In this document: positions 56,203 through 63,964 of the stretch, one piece after another
How the letters are laid out: every line of letters begins with the position of its first letter
How positions within the stretch are numbered: position 1 is the stretch's first letter
Source of the DNA: CAYWYR01 sp964462685
GTDB taxonomy: Bacteria; Bacteroidota; Ignavibacteria; Kapaibacteriales; UBA2268
Assembly (NCBI GenBank): GCA_964462685.1
Contig: CAYWYR010000001.1
Span: forward strand, 62,001 to 126,000
Direction: 5' to 3'
DNA: 64,000 nt
Notes under the pieces: model-generated
The model's input: only the letters and a program-made list of their open reading frames with translations
Database searches by the model: none
Told to the model about the DNA's origin: nothing
Program-made: the position numbers and the translations under genes

Positions 56203-57042
56203 TTAGTCCAATTTATATGTGATCGGTATCCTAATCCAAGATATTACGGGTCTGCCATCCAGTATAGCTGGTTGAAAGTCAGCTGCCTTCACCGCCTCCA
56301 ATGCCGATATATGAAAAATTTCTTTACCATTCATTACATCAGCTCTCAGTACCTCACCATCCGGACCGACTAATACGCGAACTACTACTCGCCCTTCAAG
56401 CCCTGCCTTCTTAGCTATCTGTGGATAGATTATAGATCTGCTTAGTTTGCCCATATCAACTCCTGGCTCCTTGTCATAAGCTACAAAAACGGTCTCGTCA
56501 GGTATCTCGATAACATTGATGCCGTCCTTATTACCATTCCCGATGCCGTTACCATTACCGTCTCCAAAACCGCCTGTCCCCAAACCGTTTGCAGTAAGTC
56601 CATCAAGCGTGTTATTCCCATCGCTGCCCATTAATGTATTCATTTCATCTATTAGCTCATTCAGATCATTATCCAGACCATCATCGGGTACAACAATATC
56701 GATAGTCGGTATATCATTCACTGTCGTAATTTGTGTAGGCATACTGTTATTTATAGAATTTTCAATAGGGGCAGTACTCTTTTTGCTGCCACCAGCATCC
56801 GGCTTTATCAGCTCTTTTATATCCTCCATAAAAATCTTGATAGGTTCAACCTTTTTGTCGAATGCACTATCTGTCGGGTATATCTGCTCATTAGGAGCTA
56901 ACCAGTTAGCAAAAAGTCCGATTAATGCAGAAGTGCCGAATGTAATAATAAAGGCTTTTAATTGCTGCTTCCAGCTTTCTCTGTTCTGAGATGGCCCGCC
57001 ATAGGGCATAAGGTTTTGTGGTAAAAATCTATTGCCGTCCAT
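56203..57042 (-). CDS. TonB-family periplasmic energy-transducer protein
   Basis: There is an N-terminal cytoplasmic lead, one TM near residues 25-45 (AFIITFGTSALIGLFANWL) and a long Gly/Asn-rich linker (GTGGFGDGNGNGIGNGNKDG). The C-terminal TonB domain follows (YPQIAKKAGLEGRVVVRVLVGPDGEV; PAILDGRPVISWIRIPITYKL). I use ATG 57042, which has GAGG upstream; a TTG at 57054 is less likely. It probably couples inner-membrane proton motive force to outer-membrane receptors. No exbB/exbD is adjacent. Confidence 0.85.
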   Translation of the reverse strand: MDGNRFLPQNLMPYGGPSQNRESWKQQLKAFIITFGTSALIGLFANWLAPNEQIYPTDSAFDKKVEPIKIFMEDIKELIKPDAGGSKKSTAPIENSINNSMPTQITTVNDIPTIDIVVPDDGLDNDLNELIDEMNTLMGSDGNNTLDGLTANGLGTGGFGDGNGNGIGNGNKDGINVIEIPDETVFVAYDKEPGVDMGKLSRSIIYPQIAKKAGLEGRVVVRVLVGPDGEVLRADVMNGKEIFHISALEAVKAADFQPAILDGRPVISWIRIPITYKLD

Positions 57043-57131
57043 AATATTCCTCAATGATTACTTATTGTTCATATTAAATAGACAAACCGAGAGATAAAAT
57101 GGTTACAGATGCACAGAAAGAGAAAACAAGT

Positions 57132-57161
57132 TTGATACAAATCGTATTTTCCTTATATTTG
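57132..57161 (+). promoter_or_regulatory. Promoter of tRNA-Leu
   Basis: TTG at 57132-57134 and TATATTTG at 57154-57161, 19 bp apart, about 33 bases upstream of the tRNA. Confidence 0.75.
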
Positions 57162-57193
57162 TAGCTATTCCGTTTGCCACACGATCGGAAAGT

Positions 57194-57277
57194 GCCCGGA
57201 TGGCGGAATTGGTAGACGCTCAGGACTTAAAATCCTGTGATGGCAACATCGTGCGGGTTCGATTCCCGCTCTGGGTA
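57194..57277 (+). tRNA. tRNA-Leu (UAA)
   Basis: Acceptor GCCCGGA pairs with TCTGGGT. The D-arm has GGTAGAC. The anticodon stem-loop CAGGA-CTTAAAA-TCCTG puts TAA in the anticodon. A long variable arm and the T-arm GCGGGTTCGATTCCCGC follow. The 84-base length and the long variable arm fit leucine. After the discriminator A the sequence is CAA, so CCA is not genomically encoded. Confidence 0.97.
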
Positions 57278-57284
57278 CAAAAAA
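57263..57284 (+). repeat. Proximal attachment-site-like direct repeat (tRNA 3' end)
   Basis: These 22 bases (TTCCCGCTCTGGG plus the A run) cover the T-arm and acceptor end of tRNA-Leu. An identical copy lies at 60669-60690. tRNA 3' ends are the usual targets of tyrosine-recombinase integration. Confidence 0.85.
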
Positions 57285-57317
57285 AGGGGAAGCTTTTAAA
57301 CAGAGGTTTCCCCTTTT
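57282..57317 (+). terminator. Terminator following tRNA-Leu
   Basis: AAAAGGGGAA (57282-57291) and TTCCCCTTTT (57308-57317) form ten pairs, with a 16-base loop and a T run. A second terminator follows the other copy of the repeat at 60691-60722. Confidence 0.8.
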
Positions 57318-57732
57318 ATTTTAGGGTCTGATGTTTAATGTTTAACTCCCTGTTCTTTTATCGCTATTAATTGGAATTTTTATTTGTTTCGATACGTTTA
57401 TATTAGTCCAAGATCAGTTTAAATTAATCATCTAAAATGCATTCAGTGCAAATATCCCTTAGTTATTCCACAATCATTATAATTATATACTGGATAATTT
57501 ATTATTAGTTATTCATACAAAAAGATGAATAACAGATTAATGAGTACATAAATAGAATTAAAAACTCATTACCAGACTAAATAGTATAAAAGATATTTAT
57601 GCATCTTCTAAAGTCTTATTTTTTTTTTATTTTATGATTAACTAAAACAGATTATAGATATATTTATGGAAACATCAAAAGTTGATGTGTTTTTTTTTCT
57701 ATTGCTTTTGCAATATAATTAGGAGGTCTCAT
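57318..57732 (+). other. AT-rich non-coding leader of the island operon
   Basis: This stretch of more than 400 bases has no credible gene. It contains an inverted repeat GTTATTCAT/ATGAATAAC at 57508-57516 and 57525-57533 (nine pairs, eight-base loop), a possible operator. It also contains a terminator-like hairpin at 57672-57688 and a small hairpin at 57701-57714 next to a strong Shine-Dalgarno. Nothing else stands out. Confidence 0.7.
57672..57714 (+). promoter_or_regulatory. Possible transcription attenuator in the island leader
   Basis: ACATCAA (57672-57678) and TTGATGT (57682-57688) form a tight stem followed by G and a run of T, which looks like an intrinsic terminator. Thirteen bases on, ATTGC/GCAAT (57701-57705 and 57710-57714) forms a second hairpin just before AGGAGG and the ATG at 57733. 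Confidence 0.5.
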
Positions 57733-58437
57733 ATGAGATTAAAGTTTTTTGTATCACTTATTTTAGTAGTAGGTGTAACAACTATCTACGCACAAACACC
57801 TGCTGTGTGTATTCCTGAACCCATCACTATCGATTTGGACGATTATCCAATTCAAGCAGATGACTTTCTAATATACGGGAGTATCGATGTTGTTGGATCA
57901 TTTGATGCTGAAACGTGTGTTTATAATCTAGAGCTTGATTGGCCAGGATTTAATCCGTATAGCATAAACGGTAAGCAATATTCCTTTGAAGATGTCAAGG
58001 GTCTGTTGACTTTTAAATTTCTCGAAGCATTCTATCGAGATCATATAGACAATAAAGATCCTAGTTTGACATACACAGTCAATTTTTTTGAGAAGAAGTT
58101 TTGTACCTATAATGAGGTATGTTATTTAGAATTTGAAAGAAATGCAACAACCGACTGTGTTGATCCTGGATTTGGCGATCCTCCAATTTGGATAGAGGGT
58201 AATACCAATAGAATATTATCTTTCGTGAGTGAAGGAGGAACCTGTGGATACGTGTGCTGCGTTACACCAGTAACATTTAAACCAGGGCAAGGTAGCATAA
58301 TTGTTGATAATATACAAATTCTGAACTCTTATCAGTACTCTTCATTTTGTGAGCCTCCGGCAGAAACAGATTGTCTTACTGGTGAACCTTATGAATGTGT
58401 AAGTCCTAGCTGTGATTATGTAAAAGGGGGTAGTTAA
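57733..58437 (+). CDS. Secreted Cys-rich protein of the tRNA-Leu island
   Basis: This 234-residue protein has a signal peptide (RLKFFVSLILVVGVTTIYAQ). The start is ATG 57733, seven bases after an AGGAGG box. A longer frame from 57682 lacks this. The mature part has many Cys, including CGYVCC and C-terminal CEPPAETDC...C...C. It is paralogous to the gene at 59896 (TVNF..., then Cys-rich end). Its stop overlaps the next start as TAATG. The fold and function are unrecognised; disulfide-rich and outside the cytoplasm is the safe conclusion. Confidence 0.8.
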   Translation: MRLKFFVSLILVVGVTTIYAQTPAVCIPEPITIDLDDYPIQADDFLIYGSIDVVGSFDAETCVYNLELDWPGFNPYSINGKQYSFEDVKGLLTFKFLEAFYRDHIDNKDPSLTYTVNFFEKKFCTYNEVCYLEFERNATTDCVDPGFGDPPIWIEGNTNRILSFVSEGGTCGYVCCVTPVTFKPGQGSIIVDNIQILNSYQYSSFCEPPAETDCLTGEPYECVSPSCDYVKGGS

Positions 58438-59894
58438 TGAGATCATTTTCAATTATGCTGCTATTTATAGGGATGTACTATTGCAGTTTATCTTATGATA
58501 CTGATGAATTTTTTGTAAAAAACAGATTAGTAGTGAATGAGAACGGATATATTATGGTACTCGATAAGAATGACCCCACTCCTGAAAATTTCTATTTTGG
58601 TAAAGATATCGATAATCTAGTCAGTGTGGATTGTCCAATGTATTTACAAGAAACAGATGATTTCATGTTAGATTTCTCTATTTCCCCTTCAGGAGATCTA
58701 TATGCTACTTTAAAAGACAGCCTATACCGCTTTGATGATAACTCCTGGGTTAGTTATCCATTTAGATTTGACCTTCCTGCACCCTCTATCGATGTACTTG
58801 GATTTGATGATGACAATGACCCCATCCTAGAGTTATCTGAGGCATATTTCATTAATTCCCAGGGTACTAATATCCCAATTATCGTATCTATGGAAATAGC
58901 AAGATTTAAAAACGAGGAATTGCTCTATTACCCAGACAGCCATCTGGGTGTAGATATTAATGATGAAAATATTATAAGATTCCCAAGATTTATTGAAGGC
59001 ACTAGAATCTATTATGAAGCCGTTTCTCCCGTTATGGACTCAATGGCACTCGGTACGGTCGAGAATCTGTTCGAGGATAATCTCTTTATATTAGACAGAG
59101 ATGGAATCAAAGAAAGCTTTAGGACTTTAAACTTTCCTGATAGTGTACCTGTAACTGCATCTTCTATTACTAATGTAAAAAAGGCAAACAACACTCTCTA
59201 TTTTAATCATAGAAAACCAGTGGTTCAGATACCTTCAGACGACAATGCTAGTTTGACCAATATCTTTCTTGACAAGATGATAACTACGTTCGATCTTGAT
59301 ACTTACGAACAGGATATTATTAACGACTGGTCTGCTTTGCCTTCAATATATTTAGAACCAGGGTTCTCGAATATGTACTCTGTAGATGACAAGATATACG
59401 GAATAAACTACAATACCCTGTACACGATAGTAGGCCGATCGGTTAAGAATATTCAGATCGATATCGACAAGCTTATAACGGTATATCCATTCAGAAATGA
59501 ATCGGAATATACAGAAATTGATATCAGCGGGGATATTGCCGATATATCAGTAGGCAAGATGAAGGGACTTTTCCAGATGGGCGGGATGGTTTACTTTATT
59601 GGAGATTATGCATTCTATGAGTTTGAGACCAGTGCTATCAAACCATTAACGTCGGTTGTGTCGGAAAACTCACAGAATCGCTTGGAGGCATATTATTCTA
59701 AAGGTGTACTACACTTCAAGAAAATGATAGAAACCGAAGCCTATCTATTCGACATAAACGGTAAGCTGTTGATGGAAATACAGGCAAATACTGAATCGAT
59801 AGATATGTCACCATATCCGGTCGGTACATATATCGTGATGAAGTCTTTCAATACACCTCAATTTCAATCATTCAAATTTTCAAAAAAGGACTAA
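58437..59894 (+). CDS. Secreted protein with T9SS sorting domain, tRNA-Leu island
   Basis: This 485-residue protein has a signal peptide (SFSIMLLFIGMYYCSLS). The central 370 residues are beta-rich with propeller-like repeats (SISPSGDLYATLKDSLYRFD). The last 75 or so are a T9SS C-terminal domain (EAYLFDINGKLLMEIQANTES...GTYIVM). The start overlaps the stop of the previous gene; the next gene starts one base after its stop. This tight coupling makes it likely that the three proteins work together. The passenger function is unknown. Confidence 0.78.
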   Translation: MRSFSIMLLFIGMYYCSLSYDTDEFFVKNRLVVNENGYIMVLDKNDPTPENFYFGKDIDNLVSVDCPMYLQETDDFMLDFSISPSGDLYATLKDSLYRFDDNSWVSYPFRFDLPAPSIDVLGFDDDNDPILELSEAYFINSQGTNIPIIVSMEIARFKNEELLYYPDSHLGVDINDENIIRFPRFIEGTRIYYEAVSPVMDSMALGTVENLFEDNLFILDRDGIKESFRTLNFPDSVPVTASSITNVKKANNTLYFNHRKPVVQIPSDDNASLTNIFLDKMITTFDLDTYEQDIINDWSALPSIYLEPGFSNMYSVDDKIYGINYNTLYTIVGRSVKNIQIDIDKLITVYPFRNESEYTEIDISGDIADISVGKMKGLFQMGGMVYFIGDYAFYEFETSAIKPLTSVVSENSQNRLEAYYSKGVLHFKKMIETEAYLFDINGKLLMEIQANTESIDMSPYPVGTYIVMKSFNTPQFQSFKFSKKD

Positions 59895-59895
59895 A

Positions 59896-60549
59896 ATGAA
59901 AAAACTAATTTTCTTATTAATAATATCATTTAGTATTCAAAACATAGCTTTATCGCAAGCTGAAGATTGTGTACCGGGAAATCCACAATGGACAAATGGG
60001 ACAGCATCATATGATAACGATGGTTATATGACAAACAATATCTATTCTACAGTTGATTACAAATTTTCAGGTACTAATGTTATTATTGACTGGTTTACAC
60101 TAAACAATACTAGTATAGGTGGTTGGATTAGTGATCAACTTGTGAAAGATGGTCTTATTAGTAGTATTGCATATTCATTGACTTCTGGATCCGGAACTGT
60201 AAATTTCTATTTCGAAACAGTATGTCGAAAACTTGTAAGGGCATATTATACGAGAGCACAAACATAAGACGAAGAATGTTGTCCTTCTAAATCACAAGCT
60301 GAAAAAGATGCTTTATTTGAAAGAATAAGTGGAGTAGATTATAGAGTTGCTACTCGGTGGGTGGATTGTGGTGTAAAATGTTGTAGATTGGAAGTGACAA
60401 TCACTTCAAGCTTTGATACCTTTAGCAGCAAATGGGTATATTCATATGCATATAATACTTATTCTGTAACTAATTGTGATCCTGGTACTGACGTGGATTG
60501 TAAAGACAGGCCTGCACCTTGTGCAGCGGATTGTCCAGAGTATCCGTAA
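59896..60549 (+). pseudogene. Paralogue of the 57733 gene interrupted by an in-frame TAA
   Basis: A frame of 217 codons begins at ATG 59896 with a signal peptide (LIFLLIISFSIQNIALSQ). It is broken by TAA at 60265-60267, but reading resumes in the same frame to a stop at 60549. The C-terminal part contains DCGVKCCRL and C-rich ends (CDPGTDVDC...CAADC) that parallel the 57733 product. The TAA falls in a conserved stretch (TVNFYFETVC... then ECC). This may be a true nonsense mutation, a sequencing error, or recoded readthrough. Confidence 0.75.
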
Positions 60550-60668
60550 AATGTATGTATAAAGATTAGGAACGGGTCATAATAAATTTGTTCCTATCTT
60601 ATATCTCGCACAATAACGGACATTTATATGTTGCTCAACTATTTTTAATTCACTCAACATTAATAGCG

Positions 60669-60690
60669 TTCCCGCTCTGGGTACAAAAAA
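60669..60690 (+). repeat. Distal attachment-site-like direct repeat
   Basis: Exact 22-base copy of the tRNA-Leu 3' end at 57263-57284, standing alone without the rest of the tRNA. It is followed directly by a terminator, as would be expected if this is the original downstream flank of the tRNA displaced by an insertion. Confidence 0.85.
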
Positions 60691-60722
60691 GGCTTCCTTT
60701 CATCCGAAGGGAAGCCTTTTTT
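60691..60722 (+). terminator. Terminator beside the distal repeat
   Basis: GGCTTCCTTTC (60691-60701) pairs with GAAGGGAAGCC (60706-60716), eleven pairs with one G-U, four-base loop ATCC, and a T run. An A run precedes it, so it can also serve the minus-strand gene. Confidence 0.88.
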
Positions 60723-60754
60723 GCATTTGTTTTCTAGAATACTTAATCCAAGAA

Positions 60755-62092
60755 TTACTGCACAGCTAACCATTCAGAGTTGCCGCCGATAATTACTCTA
60801 TAAAGGCCTGGTGTGCTAAAAGAACTGCGGTTGATTACGCCTTCTCCGTTAATCATTACACCTTCAGTAACTAATTCTCCAGTAATCGAATATACCTGAT
60901 ATCCGGTAGCCTGTTTGTCCTCAGATACTATTGAAGCCTGTGTATCCAAAAAGTTAGGCGAAATACTGAAATCATATTGGGTTTCTGTTTGTACACTTAT
61001 AGGATAACTATAAATGGCAATAGTATTGTTTTTAGAATAATCTTCATTAAACGGCATTGCCATAGCTAAATTGAAGAAATTCCCGATTAGTCCCTCACCA
61101 AAGTGATCCGCTTGAAATTCTACAGAAACTTCGCTCTCAGTATCTATAACAAGTGTTTTCTTTGAATAAGTTGATACAACCAACATGTTCTCATTAATTA
61201 GCCATGCATCCCTTGGCCCCCCAAAACCTTCCGTATCTGTTTGAATGGTCTGAACCAATTCACCTGTAACAGAGTTTATTCTATATATTTCGTGTGAACC
61301 GTTGCCGATAACATAAAATTCAGCCTCATCATTATCGTTTTCGGGGGCTAATACTATTGAGTTTGGGGTATTGCCTACCGGAATAGATACATAATCCCAC
61401 GTGCTTACTAAGCCAAAGGTGATTTTGCCTACTTGCACAGTCCAATTTTGAAATGTACCATCATGATTTAGTGTAGCGATATATAATTCACCGCTGTCGT
61501 CCCCACCAACAATATTCATATTTGTTGCGTATTTCCCAGCGTCTAAATTGATCTGAAAACCATTAACAAAAACACTTACTTCTGAATCTCCTACAGCATT
61601 ACTGGTTAAGAGCATTTCAATAGTATTCACTTCGCCATCTTCTTCATCTTGCAAATAGAAGATAGCATCTGTATCAATCTCAAAAGTAGGCTCAGATTCT
61701 AATGTTTGAGTAGCATAATCAAACATATAGACATTACCGTCAGTCATAGGAATGAAAGAATTATCCCCAATACCAAATACATTGACTGGAAATTTTGGAA
61801 AATAACCATCTATTTCTGCTACTTGTTCAGGAATTGATCCCCATTCATACTTCCAGATTGATGCTTTCGTATCTGTTCCTTCGTCATATACACCATCAAA
61901 TTCTACATCATCCCCGATACATATAATATAAAATGGTTCAGAAAACTCATTATCAAGTATATCTTCGATATTACCAATTATCTTTGCGGGGCCTAAGCCA
62001 ACTTCGATTTCATTATATTGATATACAGGAAACTGTCCTAAAGCAATGGCAGCCGTAGCCAGTAGTGATAAAAGTAGTGTAGTAATTTTCAT
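60755..62092 (-). CDS. Secreted beta-propeller protein with T9SS sorting domain
   Basis: This 445-residue protein has a signal peptide (KITTLLLSLLATAAIALGQ). It consists of beta-propeller-like repeats (FPVNVFGIGDNSFIPMTDGNVYMFDYATQT..., here FIPMTDGNVYMFDYATQT; EIYRINSVTGELVQTIQTDT) with a C-terminal sorting domain in the last 70 residues (GYQVYSITGELVTEGVMI...GLYRVIIGG). It lies just outside the distal repeat and converges on the island. A CAAATATA-type -7 element for the minus strand is seen at 62137-62144. The passenger function is unknown. Confidence 0.82.
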   Translation of the reverse strand: MKITTLLLSLLATAAIALGQFPVYQYNEIEVGLGPAKIIGNIEDILDNEFSEPFYIICIGDDVEFDGVYDEGTDTKASIWKYEWGSIPEQVAEIDGYFPKFPVNVFGIGDNSFIPMTDGNVYMFDYATQTLESEPTFEIDTDAIFYLQDEEDGEVNTIEMLLTSNAVGDSEVSVFVNGFQINLDAGKYATNMNIVGGDDSGELYIATLNHDGTFQNWTVQVGKITFGLVSTWDYVSIPVGNTPNSIVLAPENDNDEAEFYVIGNGSHEIYRINSVTGELVQTIQTDTEGFGGPRDAWLINENMLVVSTYSKKTLVIDTESEVSVEFQADHFGEGLIGNFFNLAMAMPFNEDYSKNNTIAIYSYPISVQTETQYDFSISPNFLDTQASIVSEDKQATGYQVYSITGELVTEGVMINGEGVINRSSFSTPGLYRVIIGGNSEWLAVQ

Positions 62093-62225
62093 TGGTTACC
62101 TTAATGATTATTTATTTCTTTTAATTGCCGTAACATCAAATATAAGCTTTTTGTCAGTCTTTAACTCTAAAAAAACTATGATTGTCTTTTTTCGTCATAA
62201 CTGTTTTGAAAAAACTATTTGAAGT

Positions 62226-62948
62226 ATGAAACTCAACGTCAATATTGATCATTTTGCCACACTTCGCAACGCGCGTGGATATCACTTCCCCGATCCTGTA
62301 AAGGCTGCGGATATCGCGGAAGCGGCTGGTGCTAGTGGTATCGTCTGCCATTTGAGAGAAGATAGGCGGCATATTAAAGATGATGATGTAAAGAGATTGA
62401 AAGAGTCCGTAAAAGGCCAGTTTGACTTCGAGATATCCCTCGATCCTGAGATACTTGATATAGCTATTGCCACAAGACCCGATCTTGTTACACTAGTACC
62501 CGAAAAGAGGGAAGAGCTGACAACCGAAGGTGGCATGAACATGCAGACAACCGCGGAAAAACTAAAATCAATCATACCAAGATTCCATGAAGCCGGGATT
62601 AGAGTATCACTATTTGTAGAACCTGATGAATATGCAATACGGCAAGCCACAGAGCTAAAAGCCGATATGGTAGAGCTCCACACAGGCCATTACTCCGATC
62701 ACCACATAAAAAACGGCTGGGACTCAAAGTGTGAATATATGGTCGGCGGTTTTAAGTCCGCGGCTAAACTCGCAAAATCTCTTGGCCTAGAAGTTGCGGC
62801 GGGGCACGGTATCACTCTTGATAACATTTCGCCTATTTCAGCGATCAAGGATATAGATGAGCTTTCAATTGGGCATGCACTGGTTGCGGATTCGCTTTTT
62901 TTAGGTCTTGAAAATGCGGTAATTGCTTATCTTGAAAAAATGAAATAG
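62226..62948 (+). CDS. pdxJ: Pyridoxine 5'-phosphate synthase
   Basis: This TIM-barrel enzyme joins aminoacetone phosphate and deoxyxylulose phosphate to form pyridoxine 5'-phosphate. The signatures are intact: NIDHFATLRNARG, CHLREDRRHI, SLFVEPDE, ELHTGHYSD and AAGHGITLDNI. The length of 240 residues is normal. pdxH (27087) would complete the conversion to PLP. Confidence 0.96.
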   Translation: MKLNVNIDHFATLRNARGYHFPDPVKAADIAEAAGASGIVCHLREDRRHIKDDDVKRLKESVKGQFDFEISLDPEILDIAIATRPDLVTLVPEKREELTTEGGMNMQTTAEKLKSIIPRFHEAGIRVSLFVEPDEYAIRQATELKADMVELHTGHYSDHHIKNGWDSKCEYMVGGFKSAAKLAKSLGLEVAAGHGITLDNISPISAIKDIDELSIGHALVADSLFLGLENAVIAYLEKMK

Positions 62949-63020
62949 CGTGAATATGCGTCTTATTATTGATTGATGTTATTTATAATAAAGAAAACTA
63001 ACTAATAAATAGGAACAGAT

Positions 63021-63872
63021 ATGAAAAAATTACTCAAACTCTCTAGCGTATTGTTGCTTTCAACTGCGATGTTCACAGCTTGCGACGATGATGATGACGG
63101 ACCGATCAATCCGATAGATAATACCGACCCGACCGTAACCTACGTTACATTCGACGCCGGTAGTTACTGGATATACGAAAGCAATGAATATGATGATGAG
63201 AACCCCCAGATAGGAGAGACTACAAGAGATTCCACTGTAGTTGATGTGAAACTGCTTTTCGCCCAAAGAACAGCTACCAAGTATAATACTTATGAAATGA
63301 ACGCTGACGGTTCATATCCCGCCGATCCGACCGCTATCGATTATTACTCAGAAGAAGAAGGGAATATATGGGTGTATAGTGATGTGATAAATTCTCGCCT
63401 ATCGATTGATGAATTTGAGGATTTAGACCTATCTATCCCTGACGGATGGCTTCAGATAAGAGATATAGGTGCGAATGGTGAATGGACTCTTCAAACAGTC
63501 AACCTCCAAGACTTTACTGTGCCATTAGAGGGTTTTGGAGAAGCATCTATTAGTAATGGTACCTTATCGCTAAAAGCAAGAAATCTCGGTACAGATAACT
63601 TCACATTAAACGGAGCTGAGTTCCCAGTTATAAAACAAGAAATCAGTTTCGAGCTAAATGGCGAAGGAACATTTTTAGGCCAACCAGCTGGGACAATAAC
63701 AGGAAGCACGCGCTATGAAATGTGGTTTAGTGAAGATTACGGGCTAGTGCAAACTAATTTTATGCCTTTTGGTGTAAGAAGTTCCATTATCGATCCAGAA
63801 AGTGATATTTACACTCAACCTGGTACTCTTACATCAGCAGTTGATGCACAAGTTGTATTATCTGATGATTAA
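63021..63872 (+). CDS. Lipoprotein of unknown function with surface-export-like Asp tract
   Basis: The signal peptide ends in a lipobox (STAMFTAC, Cys at 21) followed directly by DDDDDGP, an acidic tract like the lipoprotein export signals that send Bacteroidota lipoproteins to the cell surface. The rest (about 260 residues) is beta-rich (TYVTFDAGSYWIYESNEYDDE; EMWFSEDYGLVQTNFMPFG) and resembles no named enzyme. It has its own terminator. Confidence 0.8.
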   Translation: MKKLLKLSSVLLLSTAMFTACDDDDDGPINPIDNTDPTVTYVTFDAGSYWIYESNEYDDENPQIGETTRDSTVVDVKLLFAQRTATKYNTYEMNADGSYPADPTAIDYYSEEEGNIWVYSDVINSRLSIDEFEDLDLSIPDGWLQIRDIGANGEWTLQTVNLQDFTVPLEGFGEASISNGTLSLKARNLGTDNFTLNGAEFPVIKQEISFELNGEGTFLGQPAGTITGSTRYEMWFSEDYGLVQTNFMPFGVRSSIIDPESDIYTQPGTLTSAVDAQVVLSDD

Positions 63873-63891
63873 TAGAAACGAGATGAGTTAG

Positions 63892-63925
63892 AAGCCAGCT
63901 ATAAAAAATAGTCTGGCTTTTTTTA
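63892..63925 (+). terminator. Terminator after the lipoprotein gene
   Basis: AAGCCAG (63892-63898) pairs with CTGGCTT (63913-63919), extended by CTAT/ATAG with one bulge, then a T run. Confidence 0.85.
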
Positions 63926-63933
63926 TTTTCTGC

Positions 63934-63964
63934 TTGCAGATTAACTTAATCTTCCTTAAATTTG
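63934..63964 (+). promoter_or_regulatory. Promoter for a gene beyond the right edge
   Basis: TTG at 63934-63936 and TAAATTTG at 63957-63964 with a 20-bp spacer. An ATG at 63982 (MTAKVV) may be the start of the next gene, but only six codons are inside the window. Confidence 0.6.

Larger units (their letters stand above)
57263..60690 (+). mobile_element. Putative tRNA-Leu-inserted cargo island
   Basis: The region is bounded by 22-bp exact direct repeats, one forming the tRNA 3' end. It holds three co-oriented, overlapping or near-overlapping genes for secreted proteins, including two paralogues, and is visibly more AT-rich than its flanks. I find no integrase, transposase, toxin or phage gene inside. 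It is inferred to be a non-autonomous or decayed integrative element; the mechanism is not shown by the sequence. Confidence 0.7.

Noticed and set aside
60361..60549. A separate 62-codon gene starting with GTG
   Set aside because: It is in frame with the gene at 59896 and has no ribosome-binding site; the paralogue spans both parts. It was treated as the downstream half of an interrupted gene.
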